A stretch of DNA of 64,000 nt from Brachypterus glaber (Eukaryota; Arthropoda; Insecta; Coleoptera; Kateretidae): assembly GCA_958510825.1 (NCBI GenBank), contig OY294047.1, positions 36,677,747-36,741,746 on the forward strand, given 5' to 3'. The notes beneath the pieces were generated by a model. The model was not told where the DNA came from. It ran no database searches and saw nothing but the letters and a program-made list of their open reading frames with translations. The position numbers and the translations under genes were made by a program. Position 1 is the first letter of the stretch. Each line of letters begins with the position of its first letter. This document shows, piece after piece, positions 22,767 to 34,762 of the stretch.

Positions 22767-24708
22767 TTAGTGAAATTGAGATAATCGAGTCAGATAAACG
22801 GTTGGAGATAAAATTAAAAACTATATCATAATAGGTGAAATCTGTGGTAAGTGCAACCTATGGGGTAAGTGAGTCATATACTAATTTACAAATAAGTTTA
22901 ATGGCTCTGGTTGGTTTTTGGTAATTCTACTTGAAAAAATGATGGGTAGGATTAAAAAATAATTCTTTAAAGTACGTTCCTTTTTGGTCCACTTAAATTA
23001 ATTACATCGGCACTTAGTGCTACTAAGAGTACCGATGTATTGAAATCTTCGCCGAAAAGTCCAAATCTTTGACCATGTTTTTTTCACATTTCTCGACGTT
23101 TTAGACCATTCTGTCGAAATCAGTAAAAAAAAAATTTTTCTCCATTTCTAAACAAGATATCGCCAAGCGGCTTTTTGCATATTATTTCTTATCGTATTTC
23201 GAAAAGCTGATTAGATTTTAGGGGTAAACGATTGGGGGTAAGGGAGTAAGAATGGGGTAAAACTCCTATTTTTAGCGTTTTTTGGTTATAATTAAGGCAA
23301 TTATTATTGTATTTTATAAACTTAGCACTTATATGAAAGATAATTTTAAATTGGTCAAAAAAACTTACAAACAATTTTTTTCTAAAATGCATTGTTTTCG
23401 AGATATTGGCGTTTAAAGCAGTAAAACTTTTTTTAGCAAATCTCCCTTATTTATAACCTGATTTCAAAAATTATATAGTTCAAATGAAAGCTGCTTTTAA
23501 GCCCTATAAAAAATGCTATATACAGTTTTTTTTGCTAGAATATAACGTTTTGGAGATAAAGACTTTCAAACTTTAATAAATTATGCAGGTGTATTAATAG
23601 TTGCCTATTCACGTGATCACACAACTTTCTTTTTCACAACATTTCAAATTAGTGCCTAGTTCCGATGATTTGACAAGGTGCTTGCAACTGTTTAGCTAGT
23701 TCTACTTAAATTTCACAAAATTTCAGAAAACTGATCATAACCTAACAAATCTAAAACAAGACTAGTTTTTTTTTAATTGTTTATGTAGTAAAAGGAAACC
23801 TTTTCCAAGAATTGTTTTAATCAATTATTAATAATAATAATTTAATACTATTAATAATAGATATAATCAATGTTATGAATAAATCTTGATAAGATACATT
23901 ATTTCCCCGCTATGAGAGCTATAATAATACTACTAATGATCGATCCATATCTAAAAACAACTTTGGTAATCAACTATAAAATTCTCAAAATTACTATGAT
24001 ACAATTTGAACTTTTTAAATTATATATAATTTACTTGATTTATTAAACAAATTTTATTTCAATAAATATTACAATACTAATATTAGTAATTTTTACTAGA
24101 CCTTTGCCAAATTTATTCCACCTTCGTACCTGAAACAAACAAAATATATATTAGCTAAAAAATAATATAAATATCTAAAAAATATAAATGAATATTACTT
24201 AGACTAAGAGCTGGTGACCATTTTTATTTTATTATTTGCTCCCAGCTGTATGTTATATATGTCTTAAAGTACATTCAAAGTAGGCTACTTACAAATCGCC
24301 AGGTTCTGGATCGTGTTCCTTTGGATTTGGAAGCCTCGAAAAGGTGGTGAAATGGGGTCCCGAAAAATATATTTTTATCTTAGCGAGTCAAACAAATTAC
24401 ATTTATTACATTTAGATTAATCCATTTTCACAGTTTTACACAATTATTCAGTAGGCTAGGAGTTAAAAAAATACTTTAAAAACTTTATCTGACATATGTC
24501 AACACTAAAAAGTCTCAATAAGTTTCATTTAATTAAAATGTCATTTCATAAATTCTCATTTCTTTAAAAAATTAAGTATCACATATTTTAAAGGCACCTT
24601 TTTAAAGACTGTTCTCACCCCTTGGCCCCAGAATTATTATGTATATGACTGGGCAAGTTAAAAATAGATTTTTTGGTAGCTGAATTCAAATTTAACATTC
24701 AAAATAAG
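22767..24708. other. Unassigned AT-rich sequence
   Basis: No gene or RNA seen over about 1.9 kb. CATCGGCACTTAGTGCTACT near 23005 includes a small stem-loop and matches the inverse of a segment near 18700-18755. The 67-codon minus-strand frame at 23189-23392 has no domain. The 23820-24060 stretch is very AT-rich with TAATAATAATA runs. Confidence 0.4.
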
Positions 24709-24890
24709 TTTTACAAAATGGCGAATCCAATATGGCTGCCGCCTATATCAAAATTTGCAGATTTTTTACTAAAAATCATTGTATAGGGGTTTTTGAGGTC
24801 GCTGATTACGAATGTAATACTTATTTTAATTTTTACAAAATGGCGGATGCAATATGGCTGCCGCCTATATCAAAATTTGCAGATGGTGAA
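24709..24890 (+). repeat. 122-bp direct duplication (AAAATGGCGGATSCAATATGG)
   Basis: The segment TATGGCTGCCGCCTATATCA and its flanks occurs at 24731 and again at 24853. The 60-codon frame at 24732-24914 is built from the duplicate and is not a credible gene. Confidence 0.8.
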
Positions 24891-25040
24891 TATCGAGGTG
24901 GGGTAGGGAGGTAAAATGTGATAACAATATTTTTTTATTTTTTCTTTTCGTTTTTCAAAATTTTTTTTAATTTTTTTTTCAAAAAAATTTTTGAATTTTT
25001 TTTTGGTTTTTCAATTTTTTTTTTTAATTTGTTTTGTTTT

Positions 25041-25297
25041 GTTTGTTTTTAACCTCGTACTATTCTACTTAATTAAGCATCCCCTAAGTCCAGGACTTGT
25101 GTGGGCTAGTAGTAGAGGGAACCACCGGCTTTAATTGACTTTCGAACCAATATATATAGGGAGTACGCCTTCGCCAAATTTCAATTATTAATTAACTGAA
25201 AAAGGCAATCGGCGCCAGTGAGGTTTGAACTCACGATCATTAGATCAGTGTCAGGCTATATCGATGCCATTGACCGCTGAGCTAAATCTCCCTCCCA
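25041..25297 (-). mobile_element. tRNA-derived SINE, family 1, copy 2
   Basis: On the minus strand the head is the most tRNA-like of the four copies. GGGAGATTTAGCTCAGCGGT holds a canonical A box and GAGTTCAAACCTCAC a canonical B box, followed by GGCGCC and the shared body. The head differs clearly from copies 1 and 4 while the body is the same. The tail is a GTTTT-rich run on the plus strand. Confidence 0.9.
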
Positions 25298-26215
25298 CTT
25301 TATTAATAAACCTAAACCTACAGGGAAAAGTGTTATTTTGTTGGCAGTAGTATATTTTTACTGCAAAAATACCTAAAACTAAATCTGCCTGTCTTAGACA
25401 TTTTTAGGGTTGGGGAGGGAGGGGCGGGGGATATTAGCAGCAAATTCTTGTTTTAATAATTAGCAAACACATTAACCTTCTCAACCAAGTGTAAAAAGTT
25501 GCTTACTGCTAATTAATCTGAAACTTTTTGCCAAGCCGTAATACAAGTCTTAAAAAAAGCAACCAAATTTACAGACTAAAACTTATGACTTCCCCTTTTA
25601 AGCTCAATAATCAAAAACAATACTTTTTTGTAAAAAATAAATAGGTACATACCTGCGGAATTTAAATCCATTTTAAAAAACTGCTTAAAATAAGCAAAAA
25701 CTTTGATATTTATATTAAAAAAACTTGATTATTCGGGAAAAATATCGTTTCAAAATTAGTTTCTTGAAACCCGATTTTTGAACACATTTTCGGTTCATTT
25801 GTTTTGATAGAAAAACGACTTTGGCACCATCTATTGGTACAGTTCATAGAGAAGATAAAAAACGATAGAGGCAACTATTTAAAGCAATTTCGCTTTCGAG
25901 GGTTTTGGCCATGAATTTAGAAAATTCCGCCTGTGAGCTGGAGTACTGAGCGCACTTGAGAGAAAATAAAAGTCTCACGTTATCTTAAATGGGTCAAAAA
26001 ATCAAATTTGATTTCGCTGAAATTTGTTACTTGAGTATGTTACGTTACTCTTTTTTAGACCGATTCAAAAAAAGTGTATTTGTTTACCTGTAATTAGCCT
26101 TTGCCTATTATTTAAACCCCCCCCCGAATGGGTAAAACGTCTGCTAACTGCATAAAGTTTATTAAATAATATACGATAATTTGATTAAACCATTAATGCA
26201 TTAGTGCTATTCTAG
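25298..26215. other. Unassigned sequence
   Basis: No gene, RNA or inverted repeat that I can support. A G-rich stretch (GGGTTGGGGAGGGAGGGGCG) lies near 25409-25428. Confidence 0.45.
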
Positions 26216-26477
26216 TTTGTTTGTTTGTTTAACCTCGTACTATTCTACTTAATTAAGCATCCCCTAAGTCCAGGACTTGTGTGGGCTAGTAGTAGAGGGA
26301 ACCACCGGCTTATACTGACTTTCGAACCAGTTTCTAGGGAGTGTCCGTTTCACTTATCGCCTTTGCCAAATTTCAATTATTAATTAACTGAAAAAGGCAA
26401 ATTGGCGCCATTGAGAATCGAACTCACGATAGTAGACTTGCTATGCATACGCGCTAGCCACTACGCTATGCCTCCCA
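26216..26477 (-). mobile_element. tRNA-derived SINE, family 1, copy 3
   Basis: On the minus strand: head GGGAGGCATAGCGTAGTGGC, B box GAGTTCGATTCTCAA, the shared body and an AAACAAAC tail. Close to copies 1 and 4 in the body, with a different anticodon-arm region. Confidence 0.9.
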
Positions 26478-26724
26478 TAAACGTACCAAGCATTATATTT
26501 TCATTTTATATTAATATAGCCGAGAATACAACATGTGGAGTACACATTTAGATACTCCTGGTTCAGAACTGTATAGTAAAACAAATTAAGTCAATTTTCT
26601 AGCCCTGAAAATTTAATCAAAGAGGATATTATTAAAGCCAGAAATTACATAGAACAATATTCTATATTCTAGAACATTTTACCATCTTTACTGAATTTGA
26701 CCGACATTAGAGCAGATTCACTTA

Positions 26725-26997
26725 CATAGAAAAAACGGATTCCTTGAACCAAGGACACGTGTCTTTGATTATGTTCAAAGCCATATTCTCTTGTTTCAAG
26801 GCTGGCTGGCTGGCATTTTCTTGAACCAAAGTTAATGTCCTTGAATACAGAGCACTGGTTTTGGAAGAATAAAAATCCGCGCTCTTTATTCAAGGACATT
26901 GACTTTGGTTCAAGAAAATGCCAGCCTTGAAACAAGAGAATATGGCTTTGAACATATCCAAAGACACGTGTCCTTCAAGGAATCCGTTTTTTCTATG
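26725..26997. mobile_element. TA-flanked foldback MITE (CATAGAAAAAACGGATTCC ends)
   Basis: The 273-bp element has ~125-bp arms. CATAGAAAAAACGGATTCCT pairs with AGGAATCCGTTTTTTCTATG, and AAAGCCATATTCTCTTGTTT pairs with AAACAAGAGAATATGGCTTT. TA flanks both sides, as in Tc1/mariner. The left arm has a small GGCT triplication absent from the right. Four overlapping reading frames on both strands here are products of the palindrome. Confidence 0.9.
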
Positions 26998-27015
26998 TAG
27001 AAGATCAAATATTGT

Positions 27016-27240
27016 TTGGGTCCCCAAACATTTATTGCATTTGGGGCGAGGGGCAAGCCACGTTTCATTATCGGGACGAAATATCGCTTTAATATCGCCT
27101 TTTACATTAATCAATATCGCCCATATCGCCTTGACATCGCCCGATATCGCCTCGATATCGCTCCCGATATCGTCTCTCGAAGGGACGAAAGCCGCTCCTG
27201 TGACTTGCCCCTCGATTGGGGCAGTAGACGTCCCAATTTA
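27016..27240. repeat. Hairpin-bounded ATATCGCC array
   Basis: GGGGCGAGGGGCAAGCCACG at 27043-27062 pairs with TGACTTGCCCCTCGATTGGGG at 27201-27221. Between them ATATCGCC and variants recur about nine times (27081-27173), together with two direct GGGACGAAA motifs. It is clearly GC-richer than its surroundings. The reading frames across it are repeat-encoded. Confidence 0.7.
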
Positions 27241-27699
27241 TATTTGTTGTTTTGTTTTGGTATGCATTGTTAACAGATGACCCTTTATTAAAATTTTGAG
27301 GCTATATCTGTTGACAGTTCTAATTTTAGCGGTCTATTTAATGACGTATCAAGTCACCGGAGCGCTGATAGTAGTAGTGGGGGGTACTAGGAGTAGTAAT
27401 AGTGAGGAGGCTTTAATCGCTTATTTTATTGACATCAGTTTAAAACCGAGGTAGCGATATTATAAAAACATCCAATGCTGCAAACGGCAGAAAAACACAG
27501 TTTTTAAAGGAAATGAAACCTGAACAGAAAACTAGATGAACAGGAAGCTTGCAAATAAAAACAAAAGCAAAACACAAGAAGGGATAGGAGGTAACGGTGC
27601 TATTTTTTGCTCAAGAAAATTAAGTCGTGGAGTTTTGTAATGCACCGCATTGTATGGAATACTTTCACAAACTGATCAAATATTTTTTACAGTTGAGCG
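27241..27699. other. Unassigned sequence
   Basis: Non-repetitive, moderately AT-rich. No gene seen. Confidence 0.4.
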
Positions 27700-27815
27700 T
27701 GTAGACCTAAATTGACACGAAAACGTGTTAAAACGTGTAAATTTTACGAAAAACGGTGTTAAAATTACATATTTTTACATAATTTAACACGGTTCCGTGT
27801 CAATGCAGGTCTACA
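27700..27815. mobile_element. 116-bp foldback MITE (TGTAGACCT ends)
   Basis: TGTAGACCTAAATTGACACG pairs with CGTGTCAATGCAGGTCTACA, and the inner AACGTGTTAAA pairs with TTTAACACGG. The target duplication is unclear. Confidence 0.8.
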
Positions 27816-28059
27816 TGGTAGACAGTGTATTTTTTTTTTCATTAAAGTGGTTATTGTACTTTATCTTCGCCCGACACACGACATTCTTCCAAAAATATGA
27901 TTTCATGAAAATAAGAAGTGATCTCTTTTATTTTCATAAGCTTTTATTTAACTATAATTGTTTGTTAGCTGCAAATATTGCAATGAATATTATTACACCC
28001 CTCGTATATGCGAAGCTGAGGAGTGTATCGAATTTTAGGCTAAATTTTTGCAGATTTTT

Positions 28060-28284
28060 GGCGGAAAATAAAGGGGATGATTCTACATCACAAAACATTA
28101 AAACCCAGCATAGAAACATAGGTCCGGAAACGAACCCTAAGAGAGTTACGATCCCTTAAAATTGTACTAAAAATATTTAATATCTCTGGTAGTCTTTAAG
28201 CCAGAGCGACGAGGTTTAGCATGTATACTATTATTAATAAGGGCAATTAGTTTACGTTAATTTTTTTTTAATCATACAGATTGT
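28060..28284 (+). repeat. Diverged copy of the 332-1371 repeat family
   Basis: GATGATTCTACAT, then GGTCCGGAAACGAACCCTAA, GAGAGTTACGATCCCTTAAAA and AAGCCAGAGCGACGAGGTTT keep the order of the first repeat with many substitutions. Confidence 0.6.
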
Positions 28285-28378
28285 TTATGATTGTCTTTAT
28301 TATGTACGAGTGTTCATGATTGTCAATGATTGTCAGATGTTTGTCAATGATTGTGTGACAAGTGTAGAATGATTGTTC
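28285..28378. repeat. Irregular ATGATTGTC minisatellite
   Basis: About eight variants of ATGATTGTC / GATTGT in ~94 bp. The same motif forms the core of the element at 61386-61643. Confidence 0.7.
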
Positions 28379-28416
28379 GGTAAATTAACTCCTGGAGATC
28401 AATCCTGAACATAGAT

Positions 28417-29758
28417 CACGGTGGGCTTTAAGCTTACGGAGATGAAAAAATCGAACACCCCATAACTGACAACGGGATATTGTTTCTAATGCTTTCAGAA
28501 TTACATGTTCGTTGAGAACAAAATCGTAGGTGTAGCCGTTTTTTATTCCATCAAAAATTAGTATATTAGTATATATGTGACCCAAAAAAAAATTCAAATT
28601 AAAAAGTTTGGAGGTCTCACCTCTTAAATTTCATCCCTAATTTTTTTCAACATTTTTGAAAAAATATAAAGGACGCTCACAGCCATTTTTCAAAAAATAT
28701 GTTTGCTTAGCTTTTTTTATTTTTTTTAAGTCCCAAGGATTTTTTATTTAAATATTTTTAACACGAAACGGTATAAAGGGATAGTAAATTGCTAACCTCA
28801 AAAAAATCTGAATTTTTCTTTGAAACTGGCGGAGCTGTGCCCTGAAAGTTTGAAAATTCACTACATTGCTTAATTTTAGATCTAATTACAGGCACAAAAA
28901 AATGCTTTTCATTGTCTTCAAACATTATGTCCTCACATAAAAACAACTATATTTTTATCGGATATACAGGTGATCCAGAAAAAATAATATATACATTTTT
29001 TTAACATTTTTGAGAGATAAATTCGGTTTTTAGTGACAGGGAAGGACTCAAAATAAGGGAACCACATAACTACATAACGCGTTATATATAAGTTACCTTA
29101 TTTTGAGTCCTACCCTGTCACTAAAAACCGAATTTATCTCTCAAAAATGTTAAAAAAATGTATATATTATTTTTTCTGGATACCCTGTATATCCGATAAA
29201 AATATAGTTGTTTTTATGTGAGGACATAATGTTTGAAGACAATGAAAAGCATTTTTTTGTGCCTGTAATTAGACCTAAAATCAAGCAATGTAGTGAATTT
29301 TCAAACTTTAAAGGGCACAGCTCCGCCATTTTGAAAGAAAAATTCAGATTTTTTTTTGAGGTTAGCAATTTACTATCCCTTTATACCGTTTCGTGTTAAA
29401 AATATTTAAATAAAAAATGCTTGAGCCTTAAAAAAATTAAAAAAGCTAAGCAAACATATTTTTTGAAAAATAGCTGTGAGCGACTTCTAGATTTTTTCAA
29501 AAATTTTCAAAAAAAATAGGGATTAAACTCTTACCCCAATAAACTAATTTAAGGGGTGAGACCTCCAAACTTTTTAATTTGAAATTTTTTTGGGTCACAT
29601 ATTTACTAATATACTAATTTTTGATGGAATAAAAAACGGCTACACCTACGATTTTGTTCTCAACGAACATGTAATTCTGAAAGCATTAGAAACAATATCC
29701 CGTTGTCAGTTATGGGGTGTTCGATTTTTTCATCTCCGTAAACTTAAAGCCCACCGTG
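28417..29758. mobile_element. 1.34-kb foldback element, ~650-bp arms, 4-bp target duplication
   Basis: The two arms (28417-29062 and about 29092-29758) are near-perfect inverse copies, joined by a ~30-bp spacer near 29063-29091. The ends are CACGGTGGGCTTTAAG / CTTAAAGCCCACCGTG, flanked by AGAT on both sides. CAC-starting TIRs and 4-bp duplications are known for Chapaev (CMC) and Sola-type transposons. I infer only that such an element may be the source. A diverged partial copy is at 50024-50245. All reading frames inside mirror each other and are not genes. Confidence 0.85.
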
Positions 29759-29762
29759 AGAT

Positions 29763-30606
29763 GTGATGTGATAAATTTTCGGCGAAATTATATTATATCA
29801 CGCTTTTTTTATACATTTCAGTGTTTCGGTATTCACGAATTTCACGAATTTAGTTCGTTGCTAAGAGTTTTCGCTAATCACAAACCTGACAGTTGTTGTT
29901 ATAAATGCATTTCAATTTAAATGGTACGAAAACGAGGAACGTTTATAAATTTTTTTTATGAATTTTGCCTCAGTAAGGCTCTTAAATGGATTTGCCCATG
30001 TTACGCCGCGTTCTATGTTACATGGGGGGGGTCAAAAATGACCAAATTTTGCGTTACGTAATACTTGAACGTTCCCTTTCACTGATTTTGGGTGAAATTA
30101 GATGAAGTGATATGATATTATCATATAACCTAAATGAGAATCGCTTCCCTGGTTTAAAAATATCTGCAAAAATTGAAAATAATAGAGAACGATCTAAAAT
30201 CGGACACAGATAGGCGCACAAGCTCTGCGTGACTTGATATAAGGAATGCAAAAAGCTTCCGTTACGCAAGGTTAGAGATTTATTTACCGTGTTGTTCGTA
30301 AGAACAAAAATGTCGTACAGGAAATGTCCTGGTTCACCTTGACAAGGGCGTTACCAATTGTTTAATTAATCTGATCGAGCTTATTAATCAAGTGGAGTGC
30401 ATCGTTCTTGAGAACAAGACACACATGTTACTGCCATAAAGTTAACATTTACTTTTTTAAACGATATTAATTTGGATTAAGATATTATATTGATCTCAGA
30501 TATGATAAAATACAAATATGACATTAGTCCAAACATCTTTAGATGTCGTATCCAAGAACGTTTTTTGGAATCCGCACCCAAATATACCGAAGAATAGGAA
30601 TTGCCT
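29763..30606. other. Mostly unassigned, with a PIF-type terminal fragment
   Basis: TTACGCCGCGTTCTATGTTA, a G run and TTTGCGTTACGTAATACTTG AACGTTCCC at about 30003-30076 form a single end of the 20585-20826 family. The rest is ordinary, with no credible gene. Confidence 0.6.
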
Positions 30607-30749
30607 AAGGGCATATCCACAGGCTCGCATAACAACATAACAATGCGATGCCGTGATTGGCTTCATGTGCCGCCATGTATCTTGTGAGCTAATCACGGCA
30701 TCGCATTTTTATGTTTTATGTTCTTATGCAAGCTACTGGATAGGCCTTA
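30607..30749. mobile_element. Short foldback MITE (AAGGGCATATCC ends), copy 2
   Basis: Same family as 16989-17138. AATGCGATGCCGTGATTGGC and CTAATCACGGCATCGCATTT form the stem, with outer AAGGGCATATCC / GGATAGGCCTT. Confidence 0.85.
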
Positions 30750-31560
30750 ATACCCAAAGGTAATAAGACAATTACTAGCTTCATTTTAAACAGAGAAACT
30801 TGGAAATAACCCACGCGTGGCTTTTACTTTACCACATGCAAAGTAAAAACCATTCATCTGTCAAAATTTGTTTCTACAAATTTTATAATCTAGAACTAAA
30901 TGTCGGCTTTTTTCTTCTACTTACATTATCTGTTATCTAAAGTCATTTTTCTTACAAAAATATCAGTTTTGAACATGTTTTTCTTATAATTTTTATTGCG
31001 AATAGAACTGATATTATGTCGACTTGCAACTGTTTCAGATAAAACTTCAAAGTAGCCTACTTGACTTAATATACGACGTTTTTAAAAGGTAAAATTTATA
31101 CGTTTAAACCAAAAAATTACACAGAGTAAATGTATAAATTAAAAAAAATCGTTTAAAATGTTTGATGCCTTGCCGGTCAATTTTGGGAAATATCTTACTT
31201 TGCCCACTAGTACCATAAATATGAATTTAAAACCATTACAAAAATACTTAGTGCCTTGTAATAGAGGGTTGAATCACTATAAAATATCTGTACATGGACT
31301 TCCGAGAGTTTTGTATGAGTTCCGAGATTTTAGACATAAAAATCAATGATTTGAGCTTTTTAATAATATTTCTTAAATTTCTTAAAAATATTTAATAAAA
31401 TTGGTAATATTGATAATACTGGTACTTAATTATCAATAAGATATTATCTTATTGAAAATTACAAAAATTGTTAACATTTTTGAGACTTCTGAAAACTTGT
31501 ACACAGACTTCCTATAAGAGGTTTGCCCCTCGCAATTTATTTTTTATAGGAGAAAATCTA
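30750..31560. other. Unassigned sequence
   Basis: A 63-codon plus-strand frame at 31158-31349 (MFDALPVNFGKYLTLPTSTI...) has less biased composition than its neighbours, but I recognise no domain. Nothing else seen. Confidence 0.35.
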
Positions 31561-31563
31561 TTA

Positions 31564-32369
31564 CACTGCTCAACATTCAAAAATTTGCCGACACCATTTT
31601 AGTTGCATCTGGCTATATTACATGCGCTGATTTCGGAACCCTTTTTCGTGTTTCTCGATGAAGTCGTTTTTTGAGATATAACGCACAGTGTTTTTTTTGC
31701 TTATAGTTGTACTAAAAAAAATAATTAAGGTTCAATTAATTTTGTTTTACAGTGGATTGGTTATCTATTAATAGGGCTTTAAGCCAAAAAAAAAGCGAAT
31801 TTCAAATATTTTTTTTTGTTTGTTTGTTCTTTATAGGCTTCTAAATTCAAAAAAATATTTTTTTTCGTATTTTTTCGGTATATTTTCATGAAAGTTTTGT
31901 ATAAATACTAAAGATATGGCTCTGATTTTTATAGGCAACACTAACACACATGTGTGATTTGCAAAAATAAAAAAAGTTTTAGATTGAATCCAGTAACGGA
32001 GATTTTACGGGGAGTTTGGATTATTTAATGTTATTTTAATGTTTTGAAGCCAGGAAAAAAAGTTTATTTTTTATTTTTCGTTTTGTTGTTTTCATAATAA
32101 ATTTAATTTATTGTGTTGCTCTCCAAAAAATAAATAAATCAAATATTTCAAAATTTTTGTTTTTTTTTTCGATAACCCCCGGTAAAATCTCCGTCACTGG
32201 ATTAAATCTAAAACTTTCTTTATTTTTATAAACCGCACATTTGTGTTAGTATTGCGTACAAAAAAATTAGAGTCGTTCTTTAGTATTTATACAAAATTTT
32301 TATCAAAATGTATCGAAAAAAATCGAAAAAAACGATTTAAAAAAAATCTTTTTTTTTTGTAGAGCAGTG
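31564..32369. mobile_element. TIR element with CACTGCTC ends
   Basis: CACTGCTC / GAGCAGTG at the outer ends are flanked by TTA on both sides. Arms pair over about 190 bp in the inner part, for example AATCCAGTAACGGAGATTTT with AAAATCTCCGTCACTGGATT and TTTTGTATAAATACTAAAGA with TCTTTAGTATTTATACAAAA. Non-coding. Confidence 0.75.
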
Positions 32370-32879
32370 TTATTATAGGTTTAGTTAGCACTTATTCTAA
32401 TAATACTGTAAAACTAGGACAAATAAATGAAAAGGCAAGTTTAAATAAAGTCCATGTCGTACATGGCTTGTTCCTGAGATAAATGCACTCTAGGAGCAAT
32501 GCATAATGCACATGTGCTTCCTTGATTTTTACGCGATTTAATTATATAGGTTATAGTTAGGTAGTTATTTTTACGGCGCATCGACTTTTTATTATTCATT
32601 AGAAAATATTAATAGGATTTATTAAACTGAAACAAATTATATTTTAAAGTAATATTAATGTACGCAATAAATTTAAACGTTCGTTTTTTTATAAATGACG
32701 ATGAATAAACCTAGCTGCAAACTAATGTAATGAACCAAGTGACGGCTGCAACTTTACGTTATCTATTTTTATCTAAGGCCGTAGCTTTCTTGAAGCTCAT
32801 TTTTATGAGCAGCTTTTCGTTTTTTTTGTTTGGTCAAAATCAGTTCTTTTTTTAAAATACTCGCTCAGTATTAAGGGGT

Positions 32880-33314
32880 CTTTCTATTCTACCTTAGAAA
32901 TTATAAAAATAATCTTTTTTTTTAACTTTTTTTTATATAGAAAGAAAAAGATATCATTGTGAAATTTTGTAAGTATGTTTATTTATATTCAAAAAAAAAT
33001 GATTTTAGCTTTTTAAAGTGCCATTTGTTGGCCAGAAATTAAAAAAAAACATCATAAACGGTGGTCGCCATGATTCCGGCCGTCTAGATCGACTGATAAA
33101 AAAAACAAAACAGGATATTATGCAGTATTGAAGTCGCTATAGCCCGTACTAGAAGAAACATATTTTGGCCAAAAAATAACAAAATGACGGACGTTTTTGT
33201 TTTAATTTTTTTTTTTTGAAAAACACACCCACAAAATTTCACAATATCTTTTTTGTTTCTATATAAAAAAATGTTCAAAAAAAGATTATTTTTATAATTT
33301 ATAAGGTAGAAAGA
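32880..33314. mobile_element. Foldback element (CTTTCTATTCTACCTTA arms)
   Basis: CTTTCTATTCTACCTTAGAA pairs with TTATAAGGTAGAAAG, and AAAAAGATATCATTGTGAAATTT pairs with AAATTTCACAATATCTTTTT. The loop contains GGTGGTCGCCATGATTCCGG. No coding. Confidence 0.7.
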
Positions 33315-34302
33315 TATTTTTTTTTGTTAAGTTGTGTTTTTTGAGAGAATGCCATGCGTAAAGGCGTAAAATGCCAAGATGATGAATTTAGACCATATTG
33401 ACATATTGATTCAATATTTGTTAGTGTAGTTTTGAGTACTCTTTATTATTATTATTATTATTATTAATATTTTTTTAGTTTTACATAACAAAAAGAGTTA
33501 ACTTTAGAAAAACTGGGTGTTAAAAAAATATCTGTCTGTCTGTCGGTCTGTGTGTAAACCTTATAACTTTTGAACGGAATGTCCGAGTTGAAAACTTCTT
33601 TCACCAAACGATTCAAGACCTTTTTCTGTTTGCGTCACATTAAATATGGTTAACATAAGTGGGGTAAGGGGTCAAAATGGACAAAAACAATAATTTTTAG
33701 CGATATTTCACTTATTACTTATAGTAGGACAATTTTTTTGCATAAATGAAAATAATGTTTAATTCCATACAAAAATCTATGTTATCATTTTTATCGTAGG
33801 ACTATTAGTTTCCGAGATTTAATAAATTTTGATATATTTTTAAGTTTTTAATTATATGTCAAATTTTGACAATAGTAAAATTTTAATCCTAACTAAAATT
33901 AACTTCAATTAATTTTTCTTTTAATAAATTTCTGATAATGGTGCGGCCAGAAAAACAAACCGATAAAGCTACAAAGAAAAAACAAAAGAAAATTGTACAA
34001 AAGTACAGGAAAAGTGAAGTCAATTTGATATCTTATTTTATAAACTTCCTCATTTTTCCACCCGTCTAGAAAAGGAACCCGTTTCACATTTTTATATTGC
34101 AGTCGCTGTTTGGATTATAATTACATCACATTCCATTCATTAAACTTCGCAGATAAAATTTTCTTATTTAAATTCTAGATTTAAGCCATAAACAAAACGG
34201 TGACAGTAGCTAGTTGCATTTTACGTTTAAGCGAGAAACGAAGATGCATTTTTGGCTGTAATTTACATTAAATGCGTACTTCATGCACGTTGTTACCAGT
34301 AC
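33315..34302. other. Unassigned sequence with simple repeats
   Basis: (ATT)n at about 33438-33465 and (CTGT)n at about 33530-33552 are the only clear features. The 60-codon minus-strand frame at 33905-34087 has no domain. Confidence 0.45.
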
Positions 34303-34516
34303 TCGGCGAATTTCCAGTACTCGCATAGGCGCCGCGTCGTCTCTAGCGTTGACGTGAGTTTTTAAATATTAATATTTTTATTTATTTTTATCTTGATTTT
34401 TTTTAAATGATGCCATTTAAACAAGTAAGGTGGGAAAAAAGTTATCGATAAATAAAATTAAAAATTTTCGTATTCTTAAAAGATAAAAATCGAATGTAGG
34501 TTTTTTCTTTGAAAAA

Positions 34517-34595
<79 letters not shown>

Positions 34596-34762
34596 GTATA
34601 GTCAATATTGTTGTGTGTAACAAATTAGTCGTCAAATGTTTCGATTTAGTGATCTTTATAAAAATTTCCCTCATAATTCAGCAAAATTATTCCGTAAGCC
34701 TATGTTTCTGTTTATTTTCAACGTTGATGAGTCATAACTGAGTTTACGCCGAGTGCTGATTA
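34303..34762 (-). repeat. Dispersed repeat, inverted copy of 5449-5744
   Basis: Matches the inverse of 5449-5744 at both ends (TCGGCGAATTTCCAGTACTC, and CCGTAAGCCTATGTTTCTGT). The middle is longer here and contains an expanded (TA)n. Confidence 0.85.
34522..34590. repeat. (TA)n microsatellite, 69 bp
   Basis: Uninterrupted alternating A and T between GAAAAACACCG and CATATGTATAG. In the paralogue at 5630-5660 the same place holds a short irregular ATAATTATG segment. Confidence 0.95.

Noticed and set aside
25041..25297. A functional tRNA gene on the minus strand
   Set aside because: A and B boxes are good, but the sequence runs into the SINE body shared with three other copies, and the acceptor stem does not close cleanly.
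26669..27280. Several overlapping 74-120-codon frames on both strands
   Set aside because: They lie in the 26725-26997 palindrome and the ATATCGCC array, so both strands are open by symmetry.
27797..28159. 120-codon plus-strand frame
   Set aside because: The composition drifts from Phe-rich to polar where it enters the 28060 repeat. No domain recognised and no splice context, so likely chance.
28385..29399. Mirror-image frames of 62-72 codons on both strands
   Set aside because: The same peptide appears from both arms of the 28417-29758 inverted repeat. It is not conserved as coding beyond the repeat.
34417..34674. 85-codon minus-strand frame with a Tyr-Ile repeat
   Set aside because: Produced by the (TA)n microsatellite.
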